From Mesorhizobium australicum WSM2073 (GTDB lineage Bacteria > Pseudomonadota > Alphaproteobacteria > Rhizobiales > Rhizobiaceae), in NCBI RefSeq assembly GCF_000230995.2, contig NC_019973.1:3238001-3302000 (forward strand): a DNA stretch of 64,000 nucleotides. Direction: 5' to 3'. The notes beneath the pieces were generated by a model that saw only the letters and a program-made list of their open reading frames with translations, was not told where the DNA came from and did not search any database. Positions 16,477-23,779 of the stretch are shown here, in pieces; the first letter of the stretch is position 1; each line of letters opens with the position of its first letter. Position numbers and translations under genes: made by a program.

Positions 16477-16926
16477 TCAGGCGGGCTTGATGAGGCCGAG
16501 CTGGGTAAGGGCGGTGACGCCGTCGTCGAGACCGATTTCCTCGACGATCCTGCCGTCGATCACCTTGAGCACCGTGGTGCCGGTGAAGCGCATCGTGCGG
16601 CCGGTGGCGGCGGGCAGCGAACCGATGAGAAAATCGCCGAAGGCCGGGCCGGTATGCGTGCCGCCGCCCTCCCATTGGCCGACGACATAGTCGCCCTCGG
16701 CGATGAGATCGGCGGTGGCGCAGAAGTTGAGATCCGGGAAGGCTGCGCGAAAATCGGTCATGAAGGCCTTGATGTCGTCGCGCCCGCGGCGCGGCTCGTG
16801 CAGCGAGTATTTGAGCAGCATATCGGGGGCCGCGACGGCGTCGACGACGGAGAGGTCGCAGGTTTCACCCCAGAAGTCGGTGAACCATCTGACGACGACG
16901 GCCTTGTTGTCTTCCTGCTTGGTCAT
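16477..16926 (-). CDS. SnoaL-like ester cyclase family protein
   Basis: 149 aa NTF2-like fold. The opening helix (NKAVVVRWFTDFWG), the FRAAFPDLNFCATADLIAEG segment and the TGTTVLKVIDGRIVEEIGLD closing strand match SnoaL-like polyketide-cyclase or ester-cyclase proteins. Stand-alone bacterial members are mostly uncharacterised. The ATG at 16926 has AAGGA upstream, so the longer frame is not used. Confidence 0.82.
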   Translation of the reverse strand: MTKQEDNKAVVVRWFTDFWGETCDLSVVDAVAAPDMLLKYSLHEPRRGRDDIKAFMTDFRAAFPDLNFCATADLIAEGDYVVGQWEGGGTHTGPAFGDFLIGSLPAATGRTMRFTGTTVLKVIDGRIVEEIGLDDGVTALTQLGLIKPA

Positions 16927-17155
16927 TGGGAGGTCCTTTTCCTGTCTTGCTTCGTGATCACCGGACTGGCTGGTGAACACGGCCATCCCTATGACCAATC
17001 GAGGCGCGCCAAACTCCGGTTCTTGCCCGCCAATCGAAAGGCCGATGCCAAGACTGTCGCTAGGAGCGTGGACATCCCCTCTTCCGCCGCCCGGTAACGG
17101 TTTCTTTTCTGGTTTTGCCGCAGATTGCCGCGGGTGGAGCGGGCAAAACGGACGA

Positions 17156-19261
17156 ATGGCGGGTCAGGATAAGAAAAGTCGTAGCGGAGCGTTCTGGGCC
17201 AAGGCCCTGGAGCGCGCCCATCTTGGCGTCTGGGACTGGGATCTCAGCACCGGCGACTGCTTCTATTCGGCGACCTGGGCCCGGATGCTGGGTTACGAGG
17301 ACGGCGAACTCGCCAATACCAGTGACCTGTGGCTGCAGCTTACCCATCCCGACGACCGGGAACGGGCGCAGGCCAGCGGCGACCGCCACATTGCCGGGCT
17401 GACCGACGCCATCGAGACCGAACTCAGGCTCAAGCACAAGCAGGGCCACTGGGTTTGGGTGCTCGACCGAGGCGGCATCGTCGAGAGCGACGCCGACGGG
17501 AAGCCGCTCAGGCTGATGGGCGTGCAGACCGACATCTCCAAGCAGAAGGCGGCCGAAGCCGCGCTCGAACAGGTCAATATCCGCTTTCGCCTGGCGCTTG
17601 CCGCCAGCGGCACCGGCATCTGGCACTACGACATCGCTACCAACAAGAGCTATTGGGACGCGCGCACAAGAGAGATATTCGGCCTCGTCGCAGTGACCGA
17701 CGAGGTGACGGCCGATCTCTGGCACAGCTACCTGCATCCCGACGATAAGGACGCCGCCGAACGCGCCCACAGGGTGCCATTGGGAACCGACGGCGTCATC
17801 GCCGCGCAGTACCGCATTATCAAGCGCGACGGCCAGATCCGCCATGTCGAATCGCTGCTGCGCTTCATCGCCGCCGCCGGTGCCACCGGCCAGGTGCTGG
17901 GGACCGTGCGCGACATCACCGAGGACAAGCTGCGCGAACAGGAGCTTGCCTTCGCCGCCCGCCACGACGCGCTGACCGGCCTTTGGAACCGCGCCGCCTT
18001 CGACCGTCTGCTCGCCCACCATATCGCCACGGCCGTGCCGCTGGCGGTGTTCTATGTCGACCTCGACTACTTCAAGGCCCTCAACGATTTCGCCGGCCAT
18101 GCCGCAGGCGATCTGGCGCTGAAGAGCGTCGCGGCGGGTATCGGCCGCTGCCTGCCGCCATCGGCGCATGCGGCGCGGCTCGGCGGCGACGAGTTCGCCC
18201 TGATGGTGCCCGATTGCGACGCCGTGCAAGCCGAAGGTCTGGCCGGCGCCATCCTGGCGGCCGTGCGCGACGCCGATCTCGGCCTCGCCGCGACGTCGCG
18301 CCGGTTGGCGGCCAGCATCGGCATCACCGTCGTCCGCGACCGTGCCACCACGGTTGCCGACGCGCTGGCCTGCGCCGACGATGCCTGCTACGCGGCCAAG
18401 GCCGCCGGGCGCGATCGCTTCGCGCTGTTTTCGACCGATGCCGTCTCCGGTTCGGTCGGCCTCAATGCGGCGCGGCTCGCCGCCGACACGGTCGACGCCA
18501 TGGATGACGGCAGGCTGAAATTGTTCGGCCAGCAGATCCACCGGCTGGGCAGGCCCTGGGAAGAGAGCCGCCATGTCGAGGTGCTGGCGCGGCTTGCCGG
18601 ACAGGGCGGCCGGCTGATCCCGCCCGGCGAGTTCATTCCGGCGGCGGAGCGCTTCGGCGTTGCCGCGCGGCTCGACCGCTGGATCATCCGCACCGCCCTG
18701 TCTCGGCACGGCGCGGCGATGAAATCCGGCGCGATCACGCTCGGCTTCAACCTGTCGGCGCAGACGCTGAGCGACCCAGGACTGTGGGACTTTGTCGACC
18801 GGGTCATCGAGGAGACCGGGGCGCCGCATTCCGGCATCGGCTTCGAGATCACCGAAACCGCCGCCGTCACCAATTTCGACGCCGCCGAGGCATTCGTGCG
18901 CAAGGCGCGCGAGCGGCGCTGCCGCGTCAGCCTCGACGATTTCGGCGCCGGCATGAGTTCGTTCGAATATCTCAGGCGCTTTCCGGTCGACGCCATCAAG
19001 ATCGACGGCTCCTTCATCGAGCACGTCACCGAAAGCCGCTTCGACCGCGAGATCGTGCTGGCCATCACCAGCATTGCCCGCAGCCTCGGCTGCGCCGTGG
19101 TGGGCGAGAAGATCGAGCGGCAGGACACGGTAGCCATGCTGGCCGACATGGGCGTCGAGTTCGGTCAGGGTTTTCTGCTGCACCGGCCCGAACCGCTGGA
19201 GCGGGTCGTGGCGCACTCGGCGCGAATGGCCGGTGCCGCGTCGAGACGCAAGGCGTCCTGA
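17156..19261 (+). CDS. PAS-PAS-GGDEF-EAL cyclic-di-GMP signalling protein
   Basis: About 701 aa, predicted cytosolic. Two PAS/PAC modules lie at roughly 10-135 and 140-262, a GGDEF domain around 270-430 with intact RLGGDEF, and an EAL domain around 440-690. In the EAL domain the signature reads EVL, but the metal- and water-binding residues appear kept: FNLSAQ, FEITETA, LDDFGAG, IKIDGSF, GEKIE and GQGF. The RxxD inhibitory site before GGDEF is absent (PPSA). It may make or degrade c-di-GMP depending on PAS ligands. The start at ATG 17156 (MAGQDKK) is inferred from domain layout. Confidence 0.93.
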   Translation: MAGQDKKSRSGAFWAKALERAHLGVWDWDLSTGDCFYSATWARMLGYEDGELANTSDLWLQLTHPDDRERAQASGDRHIAGLTDAIETELRLKHKQGHWVWVLDRGGIVESDADGKPLRLMGVQTDISKQKAAEAALEQVNIRFRLALAASGTGIWHYDIATNKSYWDARTREIFGLVAVTDEVTADLWHSYLHPDDKDAAERAHRVPLGTDGVIAAQYRIIKRDGQIRHVESLLRFIAAAGATGQVLGTVRDITEDKLREQELAFAARHDALTGLWNRAAFDRLLAHHIATAVPLAVFYVDLDYFKALNDFAGHAAGDLALKSVAAGIGRCLPPSAHAARLGGDEFALMVPDCDAVQAEGLAGAILAAVRDADLGLAATSRRLAASIGITVVRDRATTVADALACADDACYAAKAAGRDRFALFSTDAVSGSVGLNAARLAADTVDAMDDGRLKLFGQQIHRLGRPWEESRHVEVLARLAGQGGRLIPPGEFIPAAERFGVAARLDRWIIRTALSRHGAAMKSGAITLGFNLSAQTLSDPGLWDFVDRVIEETGAPHSGIGFEITETAAVTNFDAAEAFVRKARERRCRVSLDDFGAGMSSFEYLRRFPVDAIKIDGSFIEHVTESRFDREIVLAITSIARSLGCAVVGEKIERQDTVAMLADMGVEFGQGFLLHRPEPLERVVAHSARMAGAASRRKAS

Positions 19262-19271
19262 GAGATCAAAT

Positions 19272-19306
19272 GCATGTCGCTCCAAAAGCGGCCCGGAGCG
19301 ACATGC
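19272..19306. terminator. Strong hairpin after the GGDEF-EAL gene
   Basis: GCATGTCGCTCC (19272-19283) and GGAGCGACATGC (19295-19306) form a perfect 12-bp stem with an 11-base loop, 10 bases after the stop. It probably ends transcription from one or both sides; there is no T-tract. Confidence 0.6.
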
Positions 19307-19357
19307 GTGAAGACGAAGATTTGATCCGCGCGGGCTGAACAACGCCACGCGTGCTGT

Positions 19358-19552
19358 TCAGCCGAGTCGGCGTGCCGACGCTCGCGGAAATTCCAGCACC
19401 CCGGGTTCCGGTTTCCTGTGTTGTGCTTCCGCTACCATCTCGATCAACAGGTCGAGGGCCTCGCATGTGGCGCGGCTCGTCTCGTCATTGCCGCGCAGAT
19501 AGTGGTAGGCGCGTTCGAGATGGAGACGGGCGGCTGAAAAATCGCTGGTCAA
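19358..19552 (-). CDS. Small conserved-type hypothetical protein
   Basis: 64 aa, mostly helical (FSAARLHLERAYHYLRGNDE, then SRATCEALDLLIEMVAEAQH). It starts at TTG 19552, which is preceded by GGAGGGA at good spacing; no in-frame ATG exists. I recognise the layout as a small rhizobial protein without known function. It is convergent with the GGDEF-EAL gene. Confidence 0.65.
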   Translation of the reverse strand: MTSDFSAARLHLERAYHYLRGNDETSRATCEALDLLIEMVAEAQHRKPEPGVLEFPRASARRLG

Positions 19553-19753
19553 TGGTTCCCTCCATGATCCCGCCCTGATGGATATTGGCCTGCCTGGCGC
19601 AAGGTGGGGTAAATATCCACAGGCGCCTTTTATTCAAATGCCGGCGAACGCCGTGCTGCTGGCGGCGCCATCGTGTCAGGAGTGACGGCCCTGCCGGCTT
19701 TGCGCGGTTTGGCGGCTTGTCTAGACTGCGCTCTTTTGCCCGAGGTGAAATCG

Positions 19754-20479
19754 ATGATCGTCCAAGCCTGCATCAACGGCGCGCGTTCGCGCGATTTCCA
19801 TCCCAGGCTGCCGCTGACGGCAAAGGCAATGGCCGGCGATGCGGCTTCCTGCGTCGCCGCCGGTGCCGCCGAACTGCACATCCATCCGCGCGGCGCCGAC
19901 GGGCGCGAAAGCCTGGCGGCGGCGGATGCGACGGTCCTTGCCGTGCGCCAGGCCTGTCCGGGCACATTGATCGGCGTGTCGACCGGCGCCTGGATCGAGA
20001 ACGATGTGGCGCGCACCCGCGCGGCGATCGCCGCCTGGCGGGAACTGCCCGACTATGCCTCGGTCAATCTTTCAGAAACCGACGCGCCCGCCGTGATGGA
20101 GTTGTTGCGCAAGCAGGGCGTCGGCATCGAGGCGGGGCTGGCCACGACGGAAGATGCCGAGCGCTTCGTGACGCTCGCCGATCACGGCCGCGTACTGCGC
20201 ATCCTGATCGAGATCGACATACCGGACCTGCCTGCAGCCCTCGACGAGGCGCACGGCATCGCCGCCATTCTCGAACGCGCAGGCGTGCGGCGGCAGATCC
20301 TGCTGCACGGCGTCGACGGCACGGTCTGGCCGTTCGTGGACCTTGCGCGGCAAAAGCGCTGGTCGACACGGGTCGGGCTGGAGGACGGCAAGACACTCGC
20401 CGATGGAACGGTGGCGAGGGACAATGCCGAGATCGTGGCCGCGGCCGCCGCGAATTTCCACTCCACGAGTATGAGCTGA
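19754..20479 (+). CDS. BKACE-type 3-keto-5-aminohexanoate cleavage family protein
   Basis: 241 aa TIM-barrel of the former DUF849 family. The metal-binding HIHPRGADG motif follows a MIVQACINGARSRDFHPRLP opening. Members condense beta-keto acids with acetyl-CoA using Zn2+. At 241 aa it is shorter than typical 270-310 aa enzymes. The start at ATG 19754 has GAGGTG upstream. The C-terminus (NFHSTSMS) looks unnatural, and coding-like sequence continues in another frame to 20556. Confidence 0.8.
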   Translation: MIVQACINGARSRDFHPRLPLTAKAMAGDAASCVAAGAAELHIHPRGADGRESLAAADATVLAVRQACPGTLIGVSTGAWIENDVARTRAAIAAWRELPDYASVNLSETDAPAVMELLRKQGVGIEAGLATTEDAERFVTLADHGRVLRILIEIDIPDLPAALDEAHGIAAILERAGVRRQILLHGVDGTVWPFVDLARQKRWSTRVGLEDGKTLADGTVARDNAEIVAAAAANFHSTSMS

Positions 20480-20605
20480 ACCTTGTCGGGCCGCGCGCCG
20501 GCGAACTCGGCGATGCCATTCGCTCGGGCAAGGCGATTGAGGAACAGCTGAAATAAGGCCACATTCGCGGGCGAGGAGAGATGTCCAACGTTTCGGAGCT
20601 CTCGC

Positions 20606-21169
20606 ATGTCATTGTCCGGCACGACAACCCGCTATGGGCGCCTCGCCCAGGCATTTCATTGGCTGACGGCATTGCTGGTGCTCATTGCCTTCCTGGTCTC
20701 GGCGGGCGGTCCGCCGGAGCGGGTCTATTCAGCGGCCAGGGCGTCGACGCTGCTGCTGCACGAGTCGCTCGGCTTCACCGTTTTCTGCTTGCTGGTCGTT
20801 CGCCTGATCTGGCGCCGGTTCGACCGCATTCCCGATGCCCCGGCCATGCCGTCCTGGATGGAGGTCGCCTCGAAGGCAACGCATTGGGCGCTTTATGCGC
20901 TGCTGTTCGCCGTTCCGGCGACAGCCATGGTCGGCGCCTTGTTCGGCGGCCACCCGGTCACTGTCTATGGGCTGGGAGCTATCGGTCCGTTTTCCGGCAG
21001 CTGGGGCGCGCCGCTGGCGGAGATTCACGGCACGCTCGGCGACGTCATGATGTGGATCGCCGGCCTGCACGCGGCCGCCGCCATCTTCCACCATTTCTTC
21101 CTTCGCGACCGGGTGCTGAGCCAGATGCTGCCGGGCCTGCCCGATCCATCGTCGCGGCAGGGCGGCTGA
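20606..21169 (+). CDS. Cytochrome b561
   Basis: 187 aa with four transmembrane helices and the expected haem-ligand histidines: FHWLTALLV in helix 1, LLLHESLGFTVF in helix 2, and EIHGTLGDVMMWIAGLHAAA in the C-terminal half. Bacterial b561 proteins pass electrons between quinol and periplasmic acceptors in the inner membrane. GGAG precedes the ATG. It follows the BKACE gene by about 126 bases. Confidence 0.9.
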   Translation: MSLSGTTTRYGRLAQAFHWLTALLVLIAFLVSAGGPPERVYSAARASTLLLHESLGFTVFCLLVVRLIWRRFDRIPDAPAMPSWMEVASKATHWALYALLFAVPATAMVGALFGGHPVTVYGLGAIGPFSGSWGAPLAEIHGTLGDVMMWIAGLHAAAAIFHHFFLRDRVLSQMLPGLPDPSSRQGG

Positions 21170-21175
21170 ACGCGG

Positions 21176-21240
21176 TCAGTCGAGAATGATGCGGATCGCC
21201 CGATCGACGACCGGGTGCAGGCCGCTGGGCCGTCGAAGCC
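21176..21240 (-). pseudogene. 3'-end remnant of a serine hydrolase gene
   Basis: Read on the minus strand this ends SGLHPVVDRAIRIILD then TGA. It matches the last residues of the intact serine hydrolase at 22589 (SGMHPVVDQAIATILRL) at about 11 of 16 positions. Homology stops just before the palindrome array in front of fic. It appears to be the old gene end left behind when the fic region entered. Confidence 0.6.
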
Positions 21241-21251
21241 GCAATACGGAA

Positions 21252-21374
21252 GTTTCTGAAATAGCCGAATCCTTATTTCAGAAACCTGGTGAGAAATTGA
21301 AATAGCTTTTGGAAGTTGGTCGAATCTGACATAACGATTTTCTTATTGTAGAAATCGTGGACGTTTCTGAAATA
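21252..21374. promoter_or_regulatory. Array of palindromic operator-like sites before fic
   Basis: GTTTCTGAAATA occurs at 21252-21263, inverted at 21274-21285, and directly again at 21363-21374, where it overlaps the fic start codon. A degenerate inverted copy (TATTGTAGAAAT) lies at about 21345-21356. Each contains a short palindrome TTTCNGAAA. The stretch is clearly richer in A and T than its surroundings. Autoregulation by the Fic protein's C-terminal domain is the simplest reading. Confidence 0.65.
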
Positions 21375-22522
21375 TGGATTTGTCGTCTTACAAGGCGGGG
21401 CAGTACGAAAAGCGGTTGGAACATCGCAGCTTCGTGCCGACCTCGATCAATCATCCCTGGATCGTCTCCGACCCGAACATCATAGAGGTGCTTGGCCGCG
21501 CCGATCGAGCATTGGGTGAATTGAATGCGTTCGCACAACTCGTTCCCGACATCGATTTTTTCATCAGCATGTACGTTGCGAAGGAAGCAACCCAGTCCAG
21601 CCGGATCGAAGGCACCCACACCAATATCGAGGACGCTTTCAAGCAGATCGAAGATTTGTCTCCTGAGGCACGCGACGACTGGGAGGAGGTGCAGAACTAT
21701 ATCCAAGCGATCAATAGCGCCATTACCAGCCTGGAGCGCCTGCCTTTCTCCAACAGGCTACTGAAGGAAACTCACGCCATCCTCATGCAGGGGGTGCGCG
21801 GCGACACCAAGCAACCCGGCGAATTTCGAACCAGTCAGAACTGGATTGGCGTGAGTCTAAGAAACGCGGTCTTCGTGCCCCCGCATCACGAGCATGTTCC
21901 CGAGCTCATGAGCGATATGGAAAAATTCATCCATGCCGACAGCCTGCGCGTACCGCCACTCATCCGCATTGCGATCGCCCACTATCAATTCGAAACCATC
22001 CATCCGTTCCTGGATGGCAACGGGCGGCTGGGCCGCCTGATGATTTCGCTTTACCTCGCCTCGCAGGGGCTTCTTGTCAAACCCGCGCTCTATCTGTCCG
22101 ACTATTTCGAGCGCAACAAGACAGCGTATATCGATCACCTCATGGCCGTACGCGAGGGCAACCATATGCGCGACTGGCTGATTTTCTTTCTCCACGGAGT
22201 TGAAGAGACAGCGCGTGCGTCTGCTGACGTGTTCCGCAAAATTCTGGTGCTTAAAGAGCGGATAGAACGGGAAACGCTGCCGCGCTTCAGCCATCGCCGT
22301 CAAGGAAACGCGCAACAACTTGTAAGACATCTCTACAGGCAACCATTGGTCGACGTGAAGGGTGTCACCATTCTGTTGGACACGACGACAAACACGGCTA
22401 CGTCATTGATTGCCGATCTCATAAGCCACGGCGTTCTAATCGAAGTCACCGGCCAAAGACGCAATCGGTTTTTCGTGTTCGAACGATACCTCCAGCTCTT
22501 CGAGAGGCGCAGAGATGGCTGA
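21374..22522 (+). CDS. Fic family protein (AMPylator) with internal antitoxin helix and C-terminal wHTH
   Basis: 382 aa. The catalytic motif HPFLDGNGRLGR is around residues 214-225. The N-terminal inhibitory helix carries SSRIEG, matching (S/T)xxxE(G/N), so this is a class II self-inhibited Fic protein. The last 90 residues resemble a winged helix (VRHLYRQPLVDVKGVTILLD). Fic proteins transfer AMP to target proteins. Codon use is less GC-biased than the neighbours, suggesting acquisition. The promoter contains repeated palindromes, one across the start codon. Confidence 0.92.
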   Translation: MDLSSYKAGQYEKRLEHRSFVPTSINHPWIVSDPNIIEVLGRADRALGELNAFAQLVPDIDFFISMYVAKEATQSSRIEGTHTNIEDAFKQIEDLSPEARDDWEEVQNYIQAINSAITSLERLPFSNRLLKETHAILMQGVRGDTKQPGEFRTSQNWIGVSLRNAVFVPPHHEHVPELMSDMEKFIHADSLRVPPLIRIAIAHYQFETIHPFLDGNGRLGRLMISLYLASQGLLVKPALYLSDYFERNKTAYIDHLMAVREGNHMRDWLIFFLHGVEETARASADVFRKILVLKERIERETLPRFSHRRQGNAQQLVRHLYRQPLVDVKGVTILLDTTTNTATSLIADLISHGVLIEVTGQRRNRFFVFERYLQLFERRRDG

Positions 22523-22588
22523 CGTCCGCGCATAGATCGCGTGAGGCCCTCTGACGGCAGCAGTTCGATTTCCTACCCCTCCCTAAGA

Positions 22589-23692
22589 TCACAGCCGCAA
22601 GATTGTCGCGATCGCTTGATCCACCACCGGATGCATGCCGCTCGCCTGGAAGGAGAGGCGATTGCCGGAGCCGACATTGCTGGTCATGGCGATGGTGAGG
22701 TCCGTCTCGGGATCGTGCAGCATGACGGCGACATAGCCCGGAATGCTGCCCTGGTGCCCGTAGAAGGCGCGGTCCGCATAGGTGCTCTGGAACATGCCCG
22801 CGCCCGTCTCGCGCATGCGGGTGCCGGGGAAACTCGCCGGCACGCGGTGTTCGAACATCTCGGCGAAGACCGGCGGCGACAACAGTCCGCCGGAGAACAG
22901 GCCGCGCATGAAGCCCACCATGTCTGACGGCGTCGACACCATGTCGCCGCAGCCATAGGCGGCGCCGAAGGGGAAGGAGTCGGAGGAATCCTGCAGTTCA
23001 TTGGAGTAGGGCAGCACGCCGTCCATTTGCCACATCTCGCCGCCCGAGGCGATGTCGGTGGGCGCGTTCGGCGCCCGCGGCGGCCGGTGGTAATAGCCGC
23101 GCACCATCGATTTATCGGGGAAGGCCTCGGTCGCCGGCGACCAGGTGTTGTTCAGGCCGAGTGGCTCAAGGACCGCGCTTCTGACATAGGCGCCCAGCTT
23201 CTGGCCGGTGACGGCCTCGATCACCATACCGGCCAGGACATAGCCGGTGTTGTTGTAGACGGCCGGTCCGCCCGGTGGCTTCTGTTTGTCGGAGGCGAAG
23301 GCGATGTCGACCAGCTGTTGCGGCGTCCATTGCCGGCTCGGGTCCATCGGAATGTAATATTCGAATTCCGGCAGGCCGCTGCGATGGTTGACCAGCTGGC
23401 GTACCGAAATGGTTTTGGCGCCAGGCAGGTCCGGGAACCAGGAGGCGATCGGCGCGCCGAGGTCGAGCTTGCCGGTCTCGGCGAGCTTGACCAGGGCCGC
23501 GGCGACGAAGGTCTTGGTGCAGCTGCCGATCTTGAACAGCTGGTCCGACGTGACGGGCGTGCCCAGCGCGCGATCGGCGAGGCCTGATGTGAGGGCGGTT
23601 GGTGTGGTGTCACCCCTGGCATAGGCGAGCGACGCACCCACCGCGCCATCGGCGATGTAGGTGGCGAGAAGAGCGTTCAGGTCTTTTGGCAT
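22589..23692 (-). CDS. Serine hydrolase, class C beta-lactamase-like
   Basis: 367 aa. It has the SxxK motif (SCTK, about residue 65), a YNN triad element (VYNNTGYVLAG), and GHQGSIPGY near the C-terminus in place of KTG. Such proteins act as D-aminopeptidases, esterases or carboxypeptidases rather than true beta-lactamases. No signal peptide is evident, so it may be cytoplasmic. The ATG at 23692 is chosen from the family start. Its 3' end is duplicated on the far side of fic. Confidence 0.87.
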   Translation of the reverse strand: MPKDLNALLATYIADGAVGASLAYARGDTTPTALTSGLADRALGTPVTSDQLFKIGSCTKTFVAAALVKLAETGKLDLGAPIASWFPDLPGAKTISVRQLVNHRSGLPEFEYYIPMDPSRQWTPQQLVDIAFASDKQKPPGGPAVYNNTGYVLAGMVIEAVTGQKLGAYVRSAVLEPLGLNNTWSPATEAFPDKSMVRGYYHRPPRAPNAPTDIASGGEMWQMDGVLPYSNELQDSSDSFPFGAAYGCGDMVSTPSDMVGFMRGLFSGGLLSPPVFAEMFEHRVPASFPGTRMRETGAGMFQSTYADRAFYGHQGSIPGYVAVMLHDPETDLTIAMTSNVGSGNRLSFQASGMHPVVDQAIATILRL

Positions 23693-23779
23693 GGTGGTCT
23701 CGCTTTTTGTGGATCGCGGGATCTTCGCAAAATCGGCCGCGTAGCGGCCGGATGAGGGGGGTACCCAGCGCGACAAGCC

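Noticed and set aside
17060..19348. 762-codon minus-strand open frame opposite the GGDEF-EAL gene
   Set aside because: No recognisable domain; high-GC third-position bias of the plus-strand gene creates it. The plus strand has clear PAS, GGDEF and EAL motifs.
21374..22522. Fic as part of a two-gene FicTA toxin-antitoxin pair
   Set aside because: No separate antitoxin gene is adjacent; the inhibitory helix (SSRIEG) is within the protein itself.
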